Below the pieces are notes generated by a model, which was not told the DNA's origin, did not search any database, and was given only the letters and a program-made list of their open reading frames with translations. Shown piece after piece: positions 1 through 11,101 of a stretch of 64,000 bases of DNA. Each line of letters opens with the position of its first letter. Position 1 is the stretch's first letter. Origin of the DNA: Maea johnstoni. Its lineage: Eukaryota; Annelida; Polychaeta; Spionida; Magelonidae. The position numbers and the translations under genes are program-made. The DNA is taken from contig OZ012700.1 of assembly GCA_963942565.1 (NCBI GenBank), positions 5,625,093-5,689,092 of the forward strand, written 5' to 3'.

Positions 1-43
1 TTTGGACACCCTGTTTCCAAATTCTGGCTAAGTCCATGGTCCA
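1..43 (-). repeat. hAT-like element terminus, cut by window edge
   Basis: The first bases match, on the minus strand, the end of the elements at 24651-24963 and 48031-48306 (gtgtccaaa, then gtttccaaat and ctggctaag). Only the outermost ~40 bp lies in the window. Further fragments related to the same superfamily lie at about 60-140. Confidence 0.6.
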
Positions 44-574
44 AGGAGAGCTGCCCTGACAGTGACTTAGCCAGCACCCTTTCTGCATCAACAGGCAGTT
101 TCCTGAAAACCTTTTTTAACAGGCACAATTTCAAGAAGGAATTTTATTTTCAATTTTGACTTCTTGGGGGGTATCTAAACAAACCATCTTCCCAGGCACT
201 CTATTCGCTGGTATATAGTTAGATAGCTAGAAGTACATTGCATAAAAAAAGCCCAGCAGGAATACACAAACCAGGATGTATCTCATTTAGAAATAGGATG
301 CATGATTTGATTTGGCTACTGATATTCATCCATCTATGTGTGAAACTATTCTACTGTACATTACGCACATGTGTGGCAGGCGGACAGTGCTACTCCTAGC
401 CCTGGGGCAAGTGAAATTTCAAACTTGGGTTATATATAGAAAGGGTGTCCTGCTGAAGGGAAAGTCGAATATCCTTGAATTTATCCTTCAATTAGAGACC
501 TGTAATAAAGCAGGATGCTCATTTGCATACATGGTAGAAAGTTAAATGGAGAAAAGCTTATCTTATAACTTTTG

Positions 575-885
575 AGCCCTGCTTGTGGTTATTGATAGCA
601 GTTAACCGCTCTTCGTTTCTGCCACAGAGAAAAATTATAACTTACTTTTAAGCCCTGCTTGTGGTTAGTGACAGCTACTTACCACTTTTATTATTTGCCA
701 GTGAGAAAAGCATACTTATTAAAAAATTTCAGCCAAAGGCCCTGGTAGCTCGTGTTTACTATGTAAAATTATTACAGACTTGATATTTAGAGTATCTATT
801 ATTGCACTTACTTTCGAGCCCTGCTTGTGGTTAATGGTTATTGGCAGCAGTTAACCACTCTTAGTATCTGCCACAGAGAACAGTG
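575..885 (+). repeat. Degenerate three-copy local repeat
   Basis: The phrase gagccctgcttgtggtta followed by cagttaaccactctt and tctgccacagaga occurs at about 583, 650 and 818. The first and third copies are close; the middle one is decayed. No coding sense is seen. Confidence 0.6.
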
Positions 886-1213
886 AAGGTGAAAAAGTAT
901 CTATAGCTCTCTCTCTCTCTCTTGCAATTTCCACCGAAATCATCATCTTGACTCGGTCTCACCCCTCATCATATACCACTCAATTTCACACTACAATTCT
1001 GAGACCGGCAAATCAATTACAGAGGATTAAGCAGGGCCTGAGAATAATGGGCTTAAAAGATTTGAATACAAAATCCAGCTCGAAGATGACATGTGGGGAG
1101 GGGATGCTAATTGTGCGGCGGTATTAAATCATCTTCAGTGTAGGAATAATTGAATGGGGATTGATCCAGGCTGGCCGGCTGGCTAACTGGGGGCTCGCTG
1201 CTGCCTAGGAGAG

Positions 1214-1974
1214 TCTGACATGGAGGGGCAATCTGATTATGCTGTTTATGGTGGCAGGCAGATACACACGCCTGTAGCTCAGCATTGTGAACTCTGTCTA
1301 CTGGCTCATCGGATTGTACTGTAATTTGCTTTATATATATGTTGTATTTATTGTAGTTTTGGTGCAGAATTAAAGATTGCGGTTTCTAAATTTAAACAAT
1401 ATTTAAAAATGTGAGTTTCCTTTGTGGCATCTAGACAGCATCTGCATCCATGGATATCATATTATCAATGCATCATATGTCTGACATGGAGGGGCAATCT
1501 GATTATGCTGTTTATGGTGGCAGGCAGATACACACGCCTGTAGCAGCAGTATTCTGAACTCTGTCTACTGGCTCAATGGATTGTAGTGTATTTTGCTCTA
1601 TTTATATGTTTTATTTATTGTTGCTTTGGTGCAGAATTAAAGATTGCGGTTTCTAAATTTAAACAATCTTTAAAAATGTGAGTTTTCCCTCTTGGCATAG
1701 ACAGCATTTGCATCCATGGATATCATATCAATGCATCATATGTCTGACATGGAGGGGCAATCTGATTATGCTGTTTATGATTGCAGGCAGATACACACGC
1801 CTGAAGCTCAGCATTGTGAACTCTGCCTACTGGCTCATAGGATTGTACTGTAATTTGCTCTATTTATATGTTGTATTTGTTGTTGTTGTTTTGGTGCAGA
1901 ATTAAAGATTGTGGTTTTTCTTCATTAATGGCGTAGACAGTATTTGCATGGATATCATGTATCAATGCATCATA
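1214..1974 (+). repeat. Tandem repeat, ~265-bp unit, almost three copies
   Basis: Units begin tctgacatggaggggcaatc at 1214, 1480 and 1743, so the period is 266 then 263 bp. Each unit contains caggcagatacacacgcctg, a ttggtgcagaattaaagatt block and a terminal atcaatgcatcatat. Copies are very similar, so the expansion is young. The 75-residue reading frame inside it does not look like a gene. Confidence 0.9.
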
Positions 1975-1993
1975 TCAAAATAGTAAACAAATT

Positions 1994-2164
1994 CAGGGCA
2001 CAAAATTAGGGGGTGCCGGGAGCCGAGGGCTCCATTGAATTCTCTTGGGGCTCCGTCAAATTTCTGCTGGGGGCCCAAAGATGAACTGGTTTCTATACAC
2101 AGCACCTTTAGACTTTTAAAGATACAATTGGGCTCCATGGAAAAAAACTTGATTTCGAACCCTG
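1994..2164. mobile_element. Short CAGGGC-ended DNA transposon derivative, 5-bp target duplication
   Basis: The element starts CAGGGCACAAAATTA and ends TTTCGAACCCTG. It is flanked on both sides by AAATT, an apparent 5-bp target-site duplication. Internal blocks (gggctccat, gggggtgcc, tttctatacaca) recur reversed at about 36930-37108 and 40985-41115. CAGGG ends are typical of the hAT superfamily, and 5-bp duplications are known for some hAT clades. It is non-autonomous with no reading frame. Confidence 0.7.
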
Positions 2165-2220
2165 AAATTAATATGCCTTCACCCATGTCCAGGCTAGAGG
2201 ATGTAGTGTACATGCTAGAG

Positions 2221-2529
2221 CAGGGCTCGACACTAACAGTGAACCGCTGGCCCCAGGCTTGTAAAAATCCCTAAAAACAGCTTCTGCCAGTAAAAAAGTC
2301 CTCAACTGGTCCTACATGGCCAGTAAACATTTGGTGACATTCTTGTTAACAATTTTCCCCTCAAGAATGTCCCTAAATGTTTTTGAAATAAATGAAGATG
2401 ACATGAATGAAGATGAAATGAATGAAGACAAATGTCAGGGAATTTTTCAGCTATGTTTTTCCTTGTTATCTTAAAGAAAAATTTGTAGGACCAGTAAATA
2501 TTTTGCAGGACCAGTAGTGTTGAGGCCAG
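2221..2529 (+). mobile_element. CAGGGCTCGA-ended non-autonomous element
   Basis: The left end is CAGGGCTCGACACTAAC and the right end TTGAGGCCAG. Possible duplications flank it (tagag and aagag, 4 of 5 matching). The same family lies in reverse orientation at about 50170-50510, sharing actggcc, acattcttgttaaca and cagtaaa blocks. It has no coding capacity. Confidence 0.6.
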
Positions 2530-2730
2530 AAGAGGGACAGACAAGAGGTTGTTGTGAACTAGTTCTAGTGTACATGTATACAAGTCAAGCTATGAATGTC
2601 ATTGTCATCTCACCCGAAGATAAATGACGAGCACTTGTTCTACTCCTGAAAGGCTGCTGTATTGGGAACAGTCTGCTTGTGACACGAATAGCTGTGACAC
2701 ATATTCACACGTAAACAGACATACTCACAT

Positions 2731-2905
2731 ACAGTCTTAGCCAGCAGGGTATTTGGGTGTCTTTTTTGACACCCAAACCCTCAAAAGCCAATTTTTTTTT
2801 AAAAATAAATACATGTTTATGGTATATTGTGCTTTTCTTAAAAATAAATGGGGCACCCAAAAATATTTTAAGTGACCAGTGTAGGCCTAGGAAGCTACCC
2901 AATGC
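2731..2905 (-). mobile_element. hAT-like element fragment
   Basis: The segment begins cagtcttagccagcagggt followed by gacacccaaaccctcaaaa. That is the reverse complement of the right end of the element at 34242-34555. The other end is eroded. Confidence 0.65.
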
Positions 2906-3060
2906 AACCACTGCCTAACCCCAAGTCAATGGCAACATTCTTACATGCCCCAGCTAAGATTCCAACCAATACTGTGACGAGAAATCTAGCCGAAATTTAT
3001 AGCCAACACCTTCGACCATTCAGCCATCATAATCAGAGCAGGCTGCCTCCATGAAACCGG
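2890..3060 (-). mobile_element. tRNA-derived SINE fragment
   Basis: The minus strand contains a SINE-body phrase (ggggcatgtaagaatgttgcc) and, upstream of it, a B-box-like ggttggaatct. The same body recurs at 39330-39420, 62331-62465 and 63451-63540. The copy is worn and short. Confidence 0.5.
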
Positions 3061-3062
3061 GA

Positions 3063-3440
3063 GTTTAACGAGCTGGTAAATCTTTGAATCTCTTACGTGA
3101 GAGTATGGTGTATTTGTTTGGATGAAGGAGATAAATCAAAGGAATCTTGAAGTGTGCTGCAAGCACCTTTCTGGTCCAGTGCAACTGAGGAACTCTGTAT
3201 ATACACTTAATCCTGCCCTACGCAGACTAGGCAGACTGAGAATCAGGTGAGAATATGCCCAAAACTTGAAACTAAGGTGTACTCAATGTTGCCTTCCTTC
3301 TACGTAAAGAATTAGTTTGTATGGTTTCCAGCTTTTTACTGCTCCTGCTTTTTCAACTTTTAGAGGTAGCCGCCAGAAAGCCACCCAAGGGGGCTAGCCG
3401 TCTCACTCACTGACGTCACATGACCACTGCTTCTTACTGG
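3063..3440. other. No gene recognised
   Basis: About 380 bp of single-copy-looking AT-rich sequence with no exon-like frame, no terminal repeats and no clear tandem structure. Confidence 0.5.
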
Positions 3441-3450
3441 AGGCTGTTAA

Positions 3451-3658
3451 CCCTTATGCTGCTGGCGGCTAATCTGGCCAGTACAAAATGATGTGCACAC
3501 AGAAAACCTGAAAAAATGACTGAAACTCACATGGGATTCATCTGAGAGTACTCAGCCAGAGCTATCCAATAAATACCAACATGACAGAGTTAAAGACGGT
3601 TTTCAAATATCTTTGCGTCCTTGTGCTTTGGACGAAAATAGCCGTTGCATTGGAAGGG
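3451..3658 (+). mobile_element. TTAA-bounded element, family P1 (piggyBac-like)
   Basis: The element starts CCCTTATGCTGCTGG and ends CATTGGAAGGG, with TTAA on each side (3447-3450 and 3659-3662). Exact TTAA duplications and CCCT/AGGG ends are the signature of piggyBac elements. It is ~208 bp with no frame, so non-autonomous. At least nine other copies lie in this window. The overlapping reading frames at 3562-3930 and 3751-4137 are chance frames. Confidence 0.75.
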
Positions 3659-3952
3659 TTAAGTCGAGCCCGTTGGAAAGATGGCCCGGTACATGATATC
3701 GCTGAATTGGTACGGACCATTTTGACATGTTCCATGAAAAACCAGAATAGGTGCATAAAACTTCTGGTCATGAACAACACTTCTCTTTGGAAATTGAAAA
3801 TGCATTGTGCAACATAACCATTTGCCCCGTTGCAATTTGCTATCAGCAAAAAACTGCAATTGGGCAAGCAGGAACCCTTACTTCCCCAGCTCGGCGAATA
3901 ATGTTTTGGACAGTCTTCACAATGAAACACCTTTGTTTAAATAACAGAGTGT

Positions 3953-3975
3953 GGGGGGGGGGGGGGGGGGGGGGG
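3953..3975 (+). repeat. Poly-G tract
   Basis: Uninterrupted run of 23 G. Similar G or C runs occur at 20334-20350, 49595-49616 and 53967-53998. Confidence 0.95.
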
Positions 3976-4357
3976 CAAGTATATTTTAGGGGCAGCTTGC
4001 CCCTCTTGGCCAGGTATGTTTTGGAACCTATGTTGCACCGTGAAATGCACTGTGATCGCAAAGATATCAAAATAGTGAGGGCGCTTTTGGGTACTGCAAG
4101 CATGAATGGGTTAATAGCTCAACTTAAGGCACGGTGACTTGTTGACATAAACATTGTTCCCTCGAGACAGCCGACGGTGTCTGAGGTGGAATATTTGGGA
4201 GATCACTGCTGGCTGTGAATTCACTGGAAAGGAATGGGAGCGATTTTCTCTCCGATAGATCTCAGGGGATGAGCGGTTTCTCCATGTTTGTGACCCAGTT
4301 TGCAGCCCGAGGCAGAGCGGAACATTTTGTTTCTAATGGGAGTCGTTAAGTAGTTAA

Positions 4358-4577
4358 CCCATTAATGCTTAAGTGTTAAAGAACTGTTCGTCTGGATCTC
4401 TGATTCTTTTGACAATAACTTTGAAATTGAGAATGTTTTTACAAAATATTTGAAGATGAGTTGTAGGTAATGTTCTAATTGACATTTATCCATCAAATAT
4501 TTCCTTAACTATGCTTTAGCTTCCAGGATTTTATCAAAAATGTCAGGCTGCTTTTGGCCGTTGTGAGCATTAATGAG
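4358..4577 (+). mobile_element. TTAA-bounded element, family P2 (piggyBac-like)
   Basis: The element starts CCCATTAATGCTTAAG and ends GAGCATTAATGAG. TTAA flanks it at 4354-4357 and 4578-4581. The interior shares blocks such as acaaaatatttgaag and gtcaggctgcttttggcc with copies at 7581, 27889, 46070 and 56031. It is non-coding. Confidence 0.75.
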
Positions 4578-4921
4578 TTAAGTATGGTAGGGGGTAAAAA
4601 GAGCAACAGCTGTGTGCACAGTGCAGTGTTATTAAATGGCATACAGGGTAGACAAACTTTTCACACTGACTTGTCCTGGAAGGAAAGTTTACATCAGTAC
4701 AGTATTTTGAACGAGGGGTACAGGTCTTAGCCAGGATTTTAAAAACGTTTGTATGAAATGGTCCCACATATTACGTCTGGGTGAATTCCAGGTTAAATGG
4801 AATGGAAGCGCACGGTTGTGGTGGGGAGTTAATGCTGTTCAAGCTGCGTTTTCCTAGAAATATGTCAACTTGATTTCAATACACAAGGGAGGGAGGATGG
4901 AGAGAGGGACGGATAGATGGT

Positions 4922-5191
<270 letters not shown>

Positions 5192-5584
5192 GGAGAGCAT
5201 GAATCTGTTTTGCCACTACTACGCTACATATAAATATCAGGGCTGTTATGTACATGATATAAATCCAATAAGGCTGGGAGGAGGAGGAGTGGGTCAGATT
5301 TGCATCAGTTACAAGCTCACGTTACCTCCAGGCACCAGCATCAGCTACTAAATGATCCCAGGCGTCAGATAAGATATAAAAAAGTGTTTGTTTCCTGTAA
5401 TCCTACCTCGACAAGTTTTTACTGAAGATAACTCCACCCTTATTTTTTTCTGCTTTCATCTCCCATTCAACATCAAACATGAATTGAACACATATTTTTG
5501 GGAAAAAAATAAAATAATTCCATTCTTTTTTTTACCTACCTCCTACCCTATTTTTTCCTATTCTTCTCTCCTCTATTCTCAAGT

Positions 5585-6085
5585 CCAGTTATTATTCGGC
5601 TTCCAGTTTGGTTATCTCTGAACATGTGTCTGTTAGTGTTGAGCATAATATCTGGGGTTCATTGGTCCCCTCCTCAACCTCCACATACTAAATCTCTCTC
5701 TCCTTCTTTTAAATCCCTTTTAGCAAGGGGCTACTGCCCCTCTCCTTAATTCAACTCCTGTGTAGACCCCTACTCTTCCCTCCTCTAGTCCTGAATCCAG
5801 TAGTTATTCGGCCTCCAGTGTGGTTATCTCTGAACATGTGTCTGTAAGTGTTGAGCATAATATCTGGCATTCATTGGTTCCCTCCTCCTCATACGGTCCC
5901 TCTCCTTCTTCAAACCCCTTTAAGCAAGGGGTTTGTCTGCCCCTCTCCTTAATTCAACTCCTGTATAGCCTCCAGCTCCTCTCTTCTCTATTCCTGAACC
6001 CAGTAGTTATTCGTCCTCCAGTGTGGTTATCTCCGAACATGTGTCTGTAAGTGTTGAGCATAATATCTGGCATTCATTGGCAGCT
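5585..6085 (+). repeat. Tandem repeat, ~205-bp unit, about 2.5 copies
   Basis: The phrase cagtagttattcggcctcc, then gtggttatctctgaacatgtg and tgagcataatatctgg, starts near 5586, 5798 and 6000. A degraded Tourist-like left end (tgtttgtttcctgtaa) lies just upstream at about 5384. Confidence 0.85.
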
Positions 6086-6142
6086 TCTCATACTGTCCCA
6101 ATTTAGCTTCAGCTGATAAGGCCGGAACATATGCACTGCGCT

Positions 6143-6700
6143 GACACACATTCTCGTCCAGTCAGATGGAATTCTTCACATCTCTCTCACCCAGCCTCCG
6201 AGTCCGAGACCGGTACTAAAACGCTTAACTCTGTGAAGTGGATATAGGTCCTTAGCCAGGACTTAGACCCACTCATCTTTCTGGTATCCAGAAAAACATG
6301 ACACACATTCTCGTCCAGTCTGACGGAATTCTTCACATCTCTCTCTCTCTCGCCAGCCTCCGAGTCCGAGGCCAGTACTAAAACGCTTAACTCTGTGAAG
6401 TGGATATAGGTCCTTAGCCAGGACTTAAACCCACTCATCTAGTCATCTTTCTGGTATCCAGAAAAAAACATGACACACATTCTCGTCCAGTCAGAAGGAA
6501 TTCTTCAGAAGGAATTCCTCACATCTCTCTCTCTCTCTCGCCAGCCCAAGCCAGTACTAAAACGCTTAACTCTCTGAATTGGATATAGGTCCTTTAAAAT
6601 AAGCAAGGACTTAAACCCACTTATGTTTCTGGTATCAAGAAAAACCTGACACACATTCTCGCCCAGTCAAATAGAAATCTTCACATCCTTTTTGCTCCAG
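6143..6700 (+). repeat. Tandem repeat, 157-176 bp unit, three copies plus a partial
   Basis: Units begin gacacacattctcgtccagt at 6143, 6300, 6472 and 6648. Each holds agtactaaaacgcttaactc and tataggtccttagccaggac. Length differences come from short internal indels and a CT stretch. The minus-strand frame at 6187-6438 is a by-product of the repeat. Confidence 0.9.
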
Positions 6701-6712
6701 TTGTCCAGCTGA

Positions 6713-7413
6713 CATAGTCTTAGCTAGCAGGGTGTCTGGGCTCCTCAGTATTATTCCCATACAATGTATATGAACAGTATGCTTTATTTCGTTAAGTAAA
6801 TATATTTATGGTAATAATCAGAGTAGATTGTGAACTCCCTTGAAAAATAGAACACCCAAACATTGAGTGCTTGTTAAGCTTGCCCAAAATGCATTTTTTC
6901 CATGATTAGCTAGTCATGACTATGGGGCTTTCTGTTATGCCGTGCCCTGTGCTAGCCCTTTGGCTAAAGTAAGGGTTGATATAATTGGTAGCCATAAAAC
7001 ATACAGCCTCCAGAAGCATCCAGTCAAAGTAGGGGATGGTATCCCAATAAATGCTGGTCAGCTGCCAGTGTAAATTTAAGCTTTGAGTATCTTTGGCTCT
7101 CAAAACAGGATTTCTCTTCTAGGCTTGAAGCCAAATGGTATTACACACCAAGTCATTATATAGACTCTAAATCTTATCATATAATGTCAATACAAAGAAA
7201 TATTTTATTAGAAATAAAGTATAACTCAAACAGAATATGATGGTAAAAGAGCCAAACACACAAAAGAAAAGAAAATATTGAATTATAAATGAGATGGATA
7301 TTACAATACCTCATCAAAGAAATTTCTTTCAAAATATATTTGGGCCTCCTGGAGGATGATTTTTGAGGGTTTTTGGTGTCCAAAATGACGCCCAGACGCC
7401 CTGCTGGCTAAGA
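6713..7413. mobile_element. Two oppositely oriented hAT-like element ends
   Basis: A reversed right end starts at 6713 (catagtcttagctagcaggg). A forward right end closes at 7413 (ccctgctggctaagactatg). The flanks do not form an 8-bp duplication, so these are probably two partial elements rather than one. The interior shows no gene. Confidence 0.55.
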
Positions 7414-7580
7414 CTATGATTGTAAGGCTTACTGTGGACCTCGTTTATTTGTAAGGAGAGATGGTAGCCTTATCTCATAGTACTGCTATGGAGTCATTTC
7501 ACACAGCCCTCCTCGTTTCATCATTCCCAGCCCAGTAATAAATGTCTTTACACACTACACTTGCTATGAGGTATGCTTAA

Positions 7581-8034
7581 CCCATTCACACTCAGTTCCA
7601 TTAGATAGTATCGTCTGCTACTCTCATACTTTTGAAAATAACTTGGGAATGAAGCGAAATTTCACAAAATATTTGAAGTAGAGTTGTTGCTTGGCCTCTG
7701 ATTAACATTTCTCCTTCAAATATTTTCCAAAAAAATGCTTTTGCTAGAAAAGTATTATCAAATTGTCAGGCCGGTTTTGGCCGCTCTAAGTGTGAATTGC
7801 CTAACCCATTCATGCTCTCAGTGCTGAAAATCGAAAAATCATCCTGACGGTTTTGTTGGTATCTTTGTAACCAAAGCAAATTTATGAAAATATTTAAAGC
7901 AAAAATTTTGATCATCACACAGTTAACAACTCTCCTTGAAAAAAATTGTGAATTTAGTCTGATTTTCAAGGATATTTCCAATTTAATCAAAGAAGCAGCA
8001 GACATTTGCGGAGTTCTCCAGTCATGGATGGGTT
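7581..8034 (+). mobile_element. Two abutting family-P2 elements (piggyBac-like)
   Basis: The first copy runs from TTAA (7577-7580) to gtgaattgcctaa at about 7805. The second starts there (cccattcatgctctcag) and ends gtcatggatgggttaag near 8034. The junction target is CTAA rather than TTAA. Interiors share acaaaatatttgaag-type blocks with 4358-4577. Confidence 0.6.
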
Positions 8035-8189
8035 AAGAGACTTAAGATGCACTTCTTCCTTAATTGGGGTGCTTTTCTCCTGAGTAAATATTTTTCATTG
8101 CCTAGTTTTAACTAGTAGTAAACATGTTGTTCCCAATCCTCGTCAGTAACCTATCCATCCAAAATAGGGTACATTAAGTTCATTCAGAT

Positions 8190-8552
8190 CATAGTCTTGG
8201 CCGAGCGTTTGGGCATCATTTGGACACCCAGACCCTCAAAAATCACCCATCAGGACATGTAACCAAACTATTTTTTGAGGAATCTCAATATCAATTGCAA
8301 GCATATACTTGAACTTCCTATCATCGCATTATGATTCCCATGGCATTGTAAATGGACATAATGCTTTGGTGGATTTAAGACTATAAACCAAATACCTTTA
8401 TCTATATTTCATGAAGTAAATAAATGTTAATGTACATAATTACTATGTTAATGTAATTGATGAGTAAATTTGTCTCCATTGAAAATCGTATGCCCAAAGT
8501 TTTACAATTGTCAATTTTGGTCACCCAGTTTCTGAATCCTGCTAAGACCCTG
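8190..8552 (-). mobile_element. hAT-like element, reversed, roughly full length
   Basis: The segment starts catagtcttggccgagcg, with gacacccagaccctcaaaaa inside, and ends cctgctaagaccctg. Both ends match the CAGGGTCTTAGCC family. No exact flanking duplication is left. Confidence 0.65.
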
Positions 8553-8951
8553 GGCCACAAGTCCCTATGTAGTATAGGTGCAGGTGTACATTTGTAATCA
8601 TATATAATGAAGTAAAAACACAGTAAAGCCTACTTAGCTAGACTAGGAGAGACCCTGACTGGGACATATATGTACACATCTTTATTTTCAGCTCCCCACT
8701 CAGCAGGCAGCCGGCATTCCTATGCATTGTGAGATACAGGATTTGGATCTTTTAATAGATTTTTCCGGTTGAGTGCCTGTATTACTCATGCTACGATACC
8801 CGCCGTACATTTATCCACTGCACAGTGCTGGAGGCTGTTTTGAGTATCGCCATACCCAAACAGATGTACAAGCTGAAGTGCAGTGCAAAAACATATCTGC
8901 AGACCAGACCAGACTGCTGCAGACTTTAATGATATTGGGCTCGATCAAGCT

Positions 8952-11101
8952 GTGACGGAGTCACAAAATTGCAGTTGTCAGGAATTTTCCCAATTAAGCC
9001 ATACAGCTAGCCAATCATACTATACATCATTATAAAGGTCTCCACTTGTACTTTCATATTATAGAAGAGATAATTTTACTTAAAAAGTTTTTAATGCCAA
9101 AAAGTGGAAATTTGTTGCCTGTGACGGAGTCACAGGAAATTAGCACCTGATTTTAGCCCTTTAATTCAAAACCCCATAACATGCTGTTCTTTTCAGAATT
9201 TTCAAAGTTTTATTAGATGGTATGTTTTGAAATATTGTTTTCTATGAGAAAACTAAATATTTAGTAAAAATGATCACCAATAATGATTTTATTGAGCAAA
9301 ATGTCAGACAAAGTCTTGTGACGGAGTCACATCTGCCCACTGTGACGGAGTCACACTGATAGTGCAAATGATGGGTTTTCTTCTAATTTGCCATTAATTA
9401 TCAATTTTTTTGGAAATTTATGTGTCTCATTGAAATTTAAAGTTTAAATGAACATTAACACTCAACAAAGATGAAACACATTTTGAAAAACACAACAATA
9501 CAGATAGTATATTCTCTGAACAGTTTAGGTATTTTGCCATAGAAATTCTTTCCGTCTTGACTCTTGAGTGAGTTGCATTGACAGAGGGTGAGAGGTTTGA
9601 TATCTACTCATAGCTCCTTTACATCTTCTCACTTCCTAAAATACATAACTGAGAAACAAAAGCAGTGTAAGCCTTGTGGCATGTGTTTATTGGGTTGATA
9701 TCCTGTACTAATAGCTGAGGCTCCAGACAGGGATGTACTTACTGGTCAGAAGCCAGACGGCCCAGACCAGGGGATTGCAATTTGGCAGGTATATCCTGTA
9801 CTGCCCCTGAAAGGTGTGGCACTGGAGTAAAGGCAATCCGCATCAGTAGATTAAGACAATACAATGAGACAGGAAAATATCATGTTTTGTCACTGCATCA
9901 TGTCTGAAGCTATGGACCTGTGTAACCATGGAATAAACTGACTAAAAGAACTTTGCTATATTAAGCCAATGCCACGAGTTAGGAGAACATCATGTATTTT
10001 GGGACAACAAAGTTATGGTACTGTAAAGAACTGAAGAATAGGATAAGACAATGGGGTATGGATTTTGGAACTATCATGTGAGTTATGAAGATGTGAAAAA
10101 CTGGGGAACAGAATTATTTAGTAATTTACAGAAATGTACTTGCTAAGCTTACATAACTATTAAGAGTTTTGGATTAGCATCTTTTCTCAACCTATTCATA
10201 CTTGTGACAACTAAAACGATTTGCCAACTTTTTGATATTTACATACATGTACTTTTATTCTTGAAAAGATTCAAGAAAAAAAATGTTATAGCCATTAATA
10301 CAAAACCAACAGCTTTCTTTCAGTGATTTTCGAATGTTTTGTAGTTCCAGACAACACTTTTCAAGGAAAAATCTATTGAAGCTATGGTACTGTATATGTA
10401 TATACAATTGAGAAATAGGCTTATTTACTGAGCACTATCATCTTGAAAATGCATAGGGCAAGTCTCCTGTCAATTGGAACTGTCATCTTAATGCTGTGGT
10501 ATGGTACAGACCTCAGAGAAAGGTCATTTCCAGAGCTACTAACACAGAAAAGAGATGCATATTAAGAAATAAATTGATACCATATCTCATCCTACTTGCT
10601 TACAAAGGGTTAATTAAGCTATGAAAAAGTAACTATACTTCACTCAGATCACATCTTCTTGACAGCTATATCTCAGGTATGAAGTGATGTATACATCAAG
10701 AGTACATCAGTACCTAGAAACACTTGTTCCCACTGAGAAGACCATTTTTGAGTCAACGTAATTATCTCTATACTAGTAAATAACATCTTAATAACTTAAA
10801 ATTGTTATCATCAAACCATTAGAAGCCGTTTTATTGCAGAGGTTGATGTTTCCCTCATTTATTCTTCCTAATATCCTGCATGACATAAGCTGTGACTCCG
10901 TCACGTGACGGAGTCACTGATTTTTACCTAGTTCAAAAACTACCATAATAATGAAATTTTTCCAAAATAGCTATTTCATCATTCATCACATCCAATTTAC
11001 CTGTTTTTATTGAGTTTTGAGCATTTTAGTCCAATTTTCTATATGAGAAAAATTAAAAAAACATGTTTTTTGTGTGACGGAGTCACATGTGACGGAGTCA
11101 C
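8952..11101 (+). repeat. Cluster of eight GTGACGGAGTCAC inverted-repeat motifs
   Basis: The 13-mer GTGACGGAGTCAC (5-bp arms, 3-bp centre) occurs without a mismatch at 8952-8964, 9121-9133, 9318-9330, 9342-9354, 10905-10917, 11074-11086 and 11089-11101. It occurs in reverse at 10892-10904. The copies at 10892 and 10905 abut head to head and form one perfect 26-bp palindrome. The blocks 9121-9354 and 10905-11101 have the same layout (one motif, ~160-185 bp containing a tatgagaaaa phrase, then two closely spaced motifs), so they look like diverged copies. The function is unknown. The arms contain TGAC/GTCA half-sites of the kind bound by bZIP factors. Confidence 0.85.
9355..10891. other. AT-rich stretch without recognised genes
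   Basis: About 1.5 kb lying between the two groups of GTGACGGAGTCAC motifs. I see no exon, no terminal repeats and no strong tandem structure. It could be the interior of an unrecognised element whose ends are the motif groups. Confidence 0.4.

Noticed and set aside
8952-11101. GTGACGGAGTCAC cluster as a CRISPR array
   Set aside because: Spacing is irregular (0 to 1500 bp), the repeat is only 13 bp and the DNA is animal nuclear.
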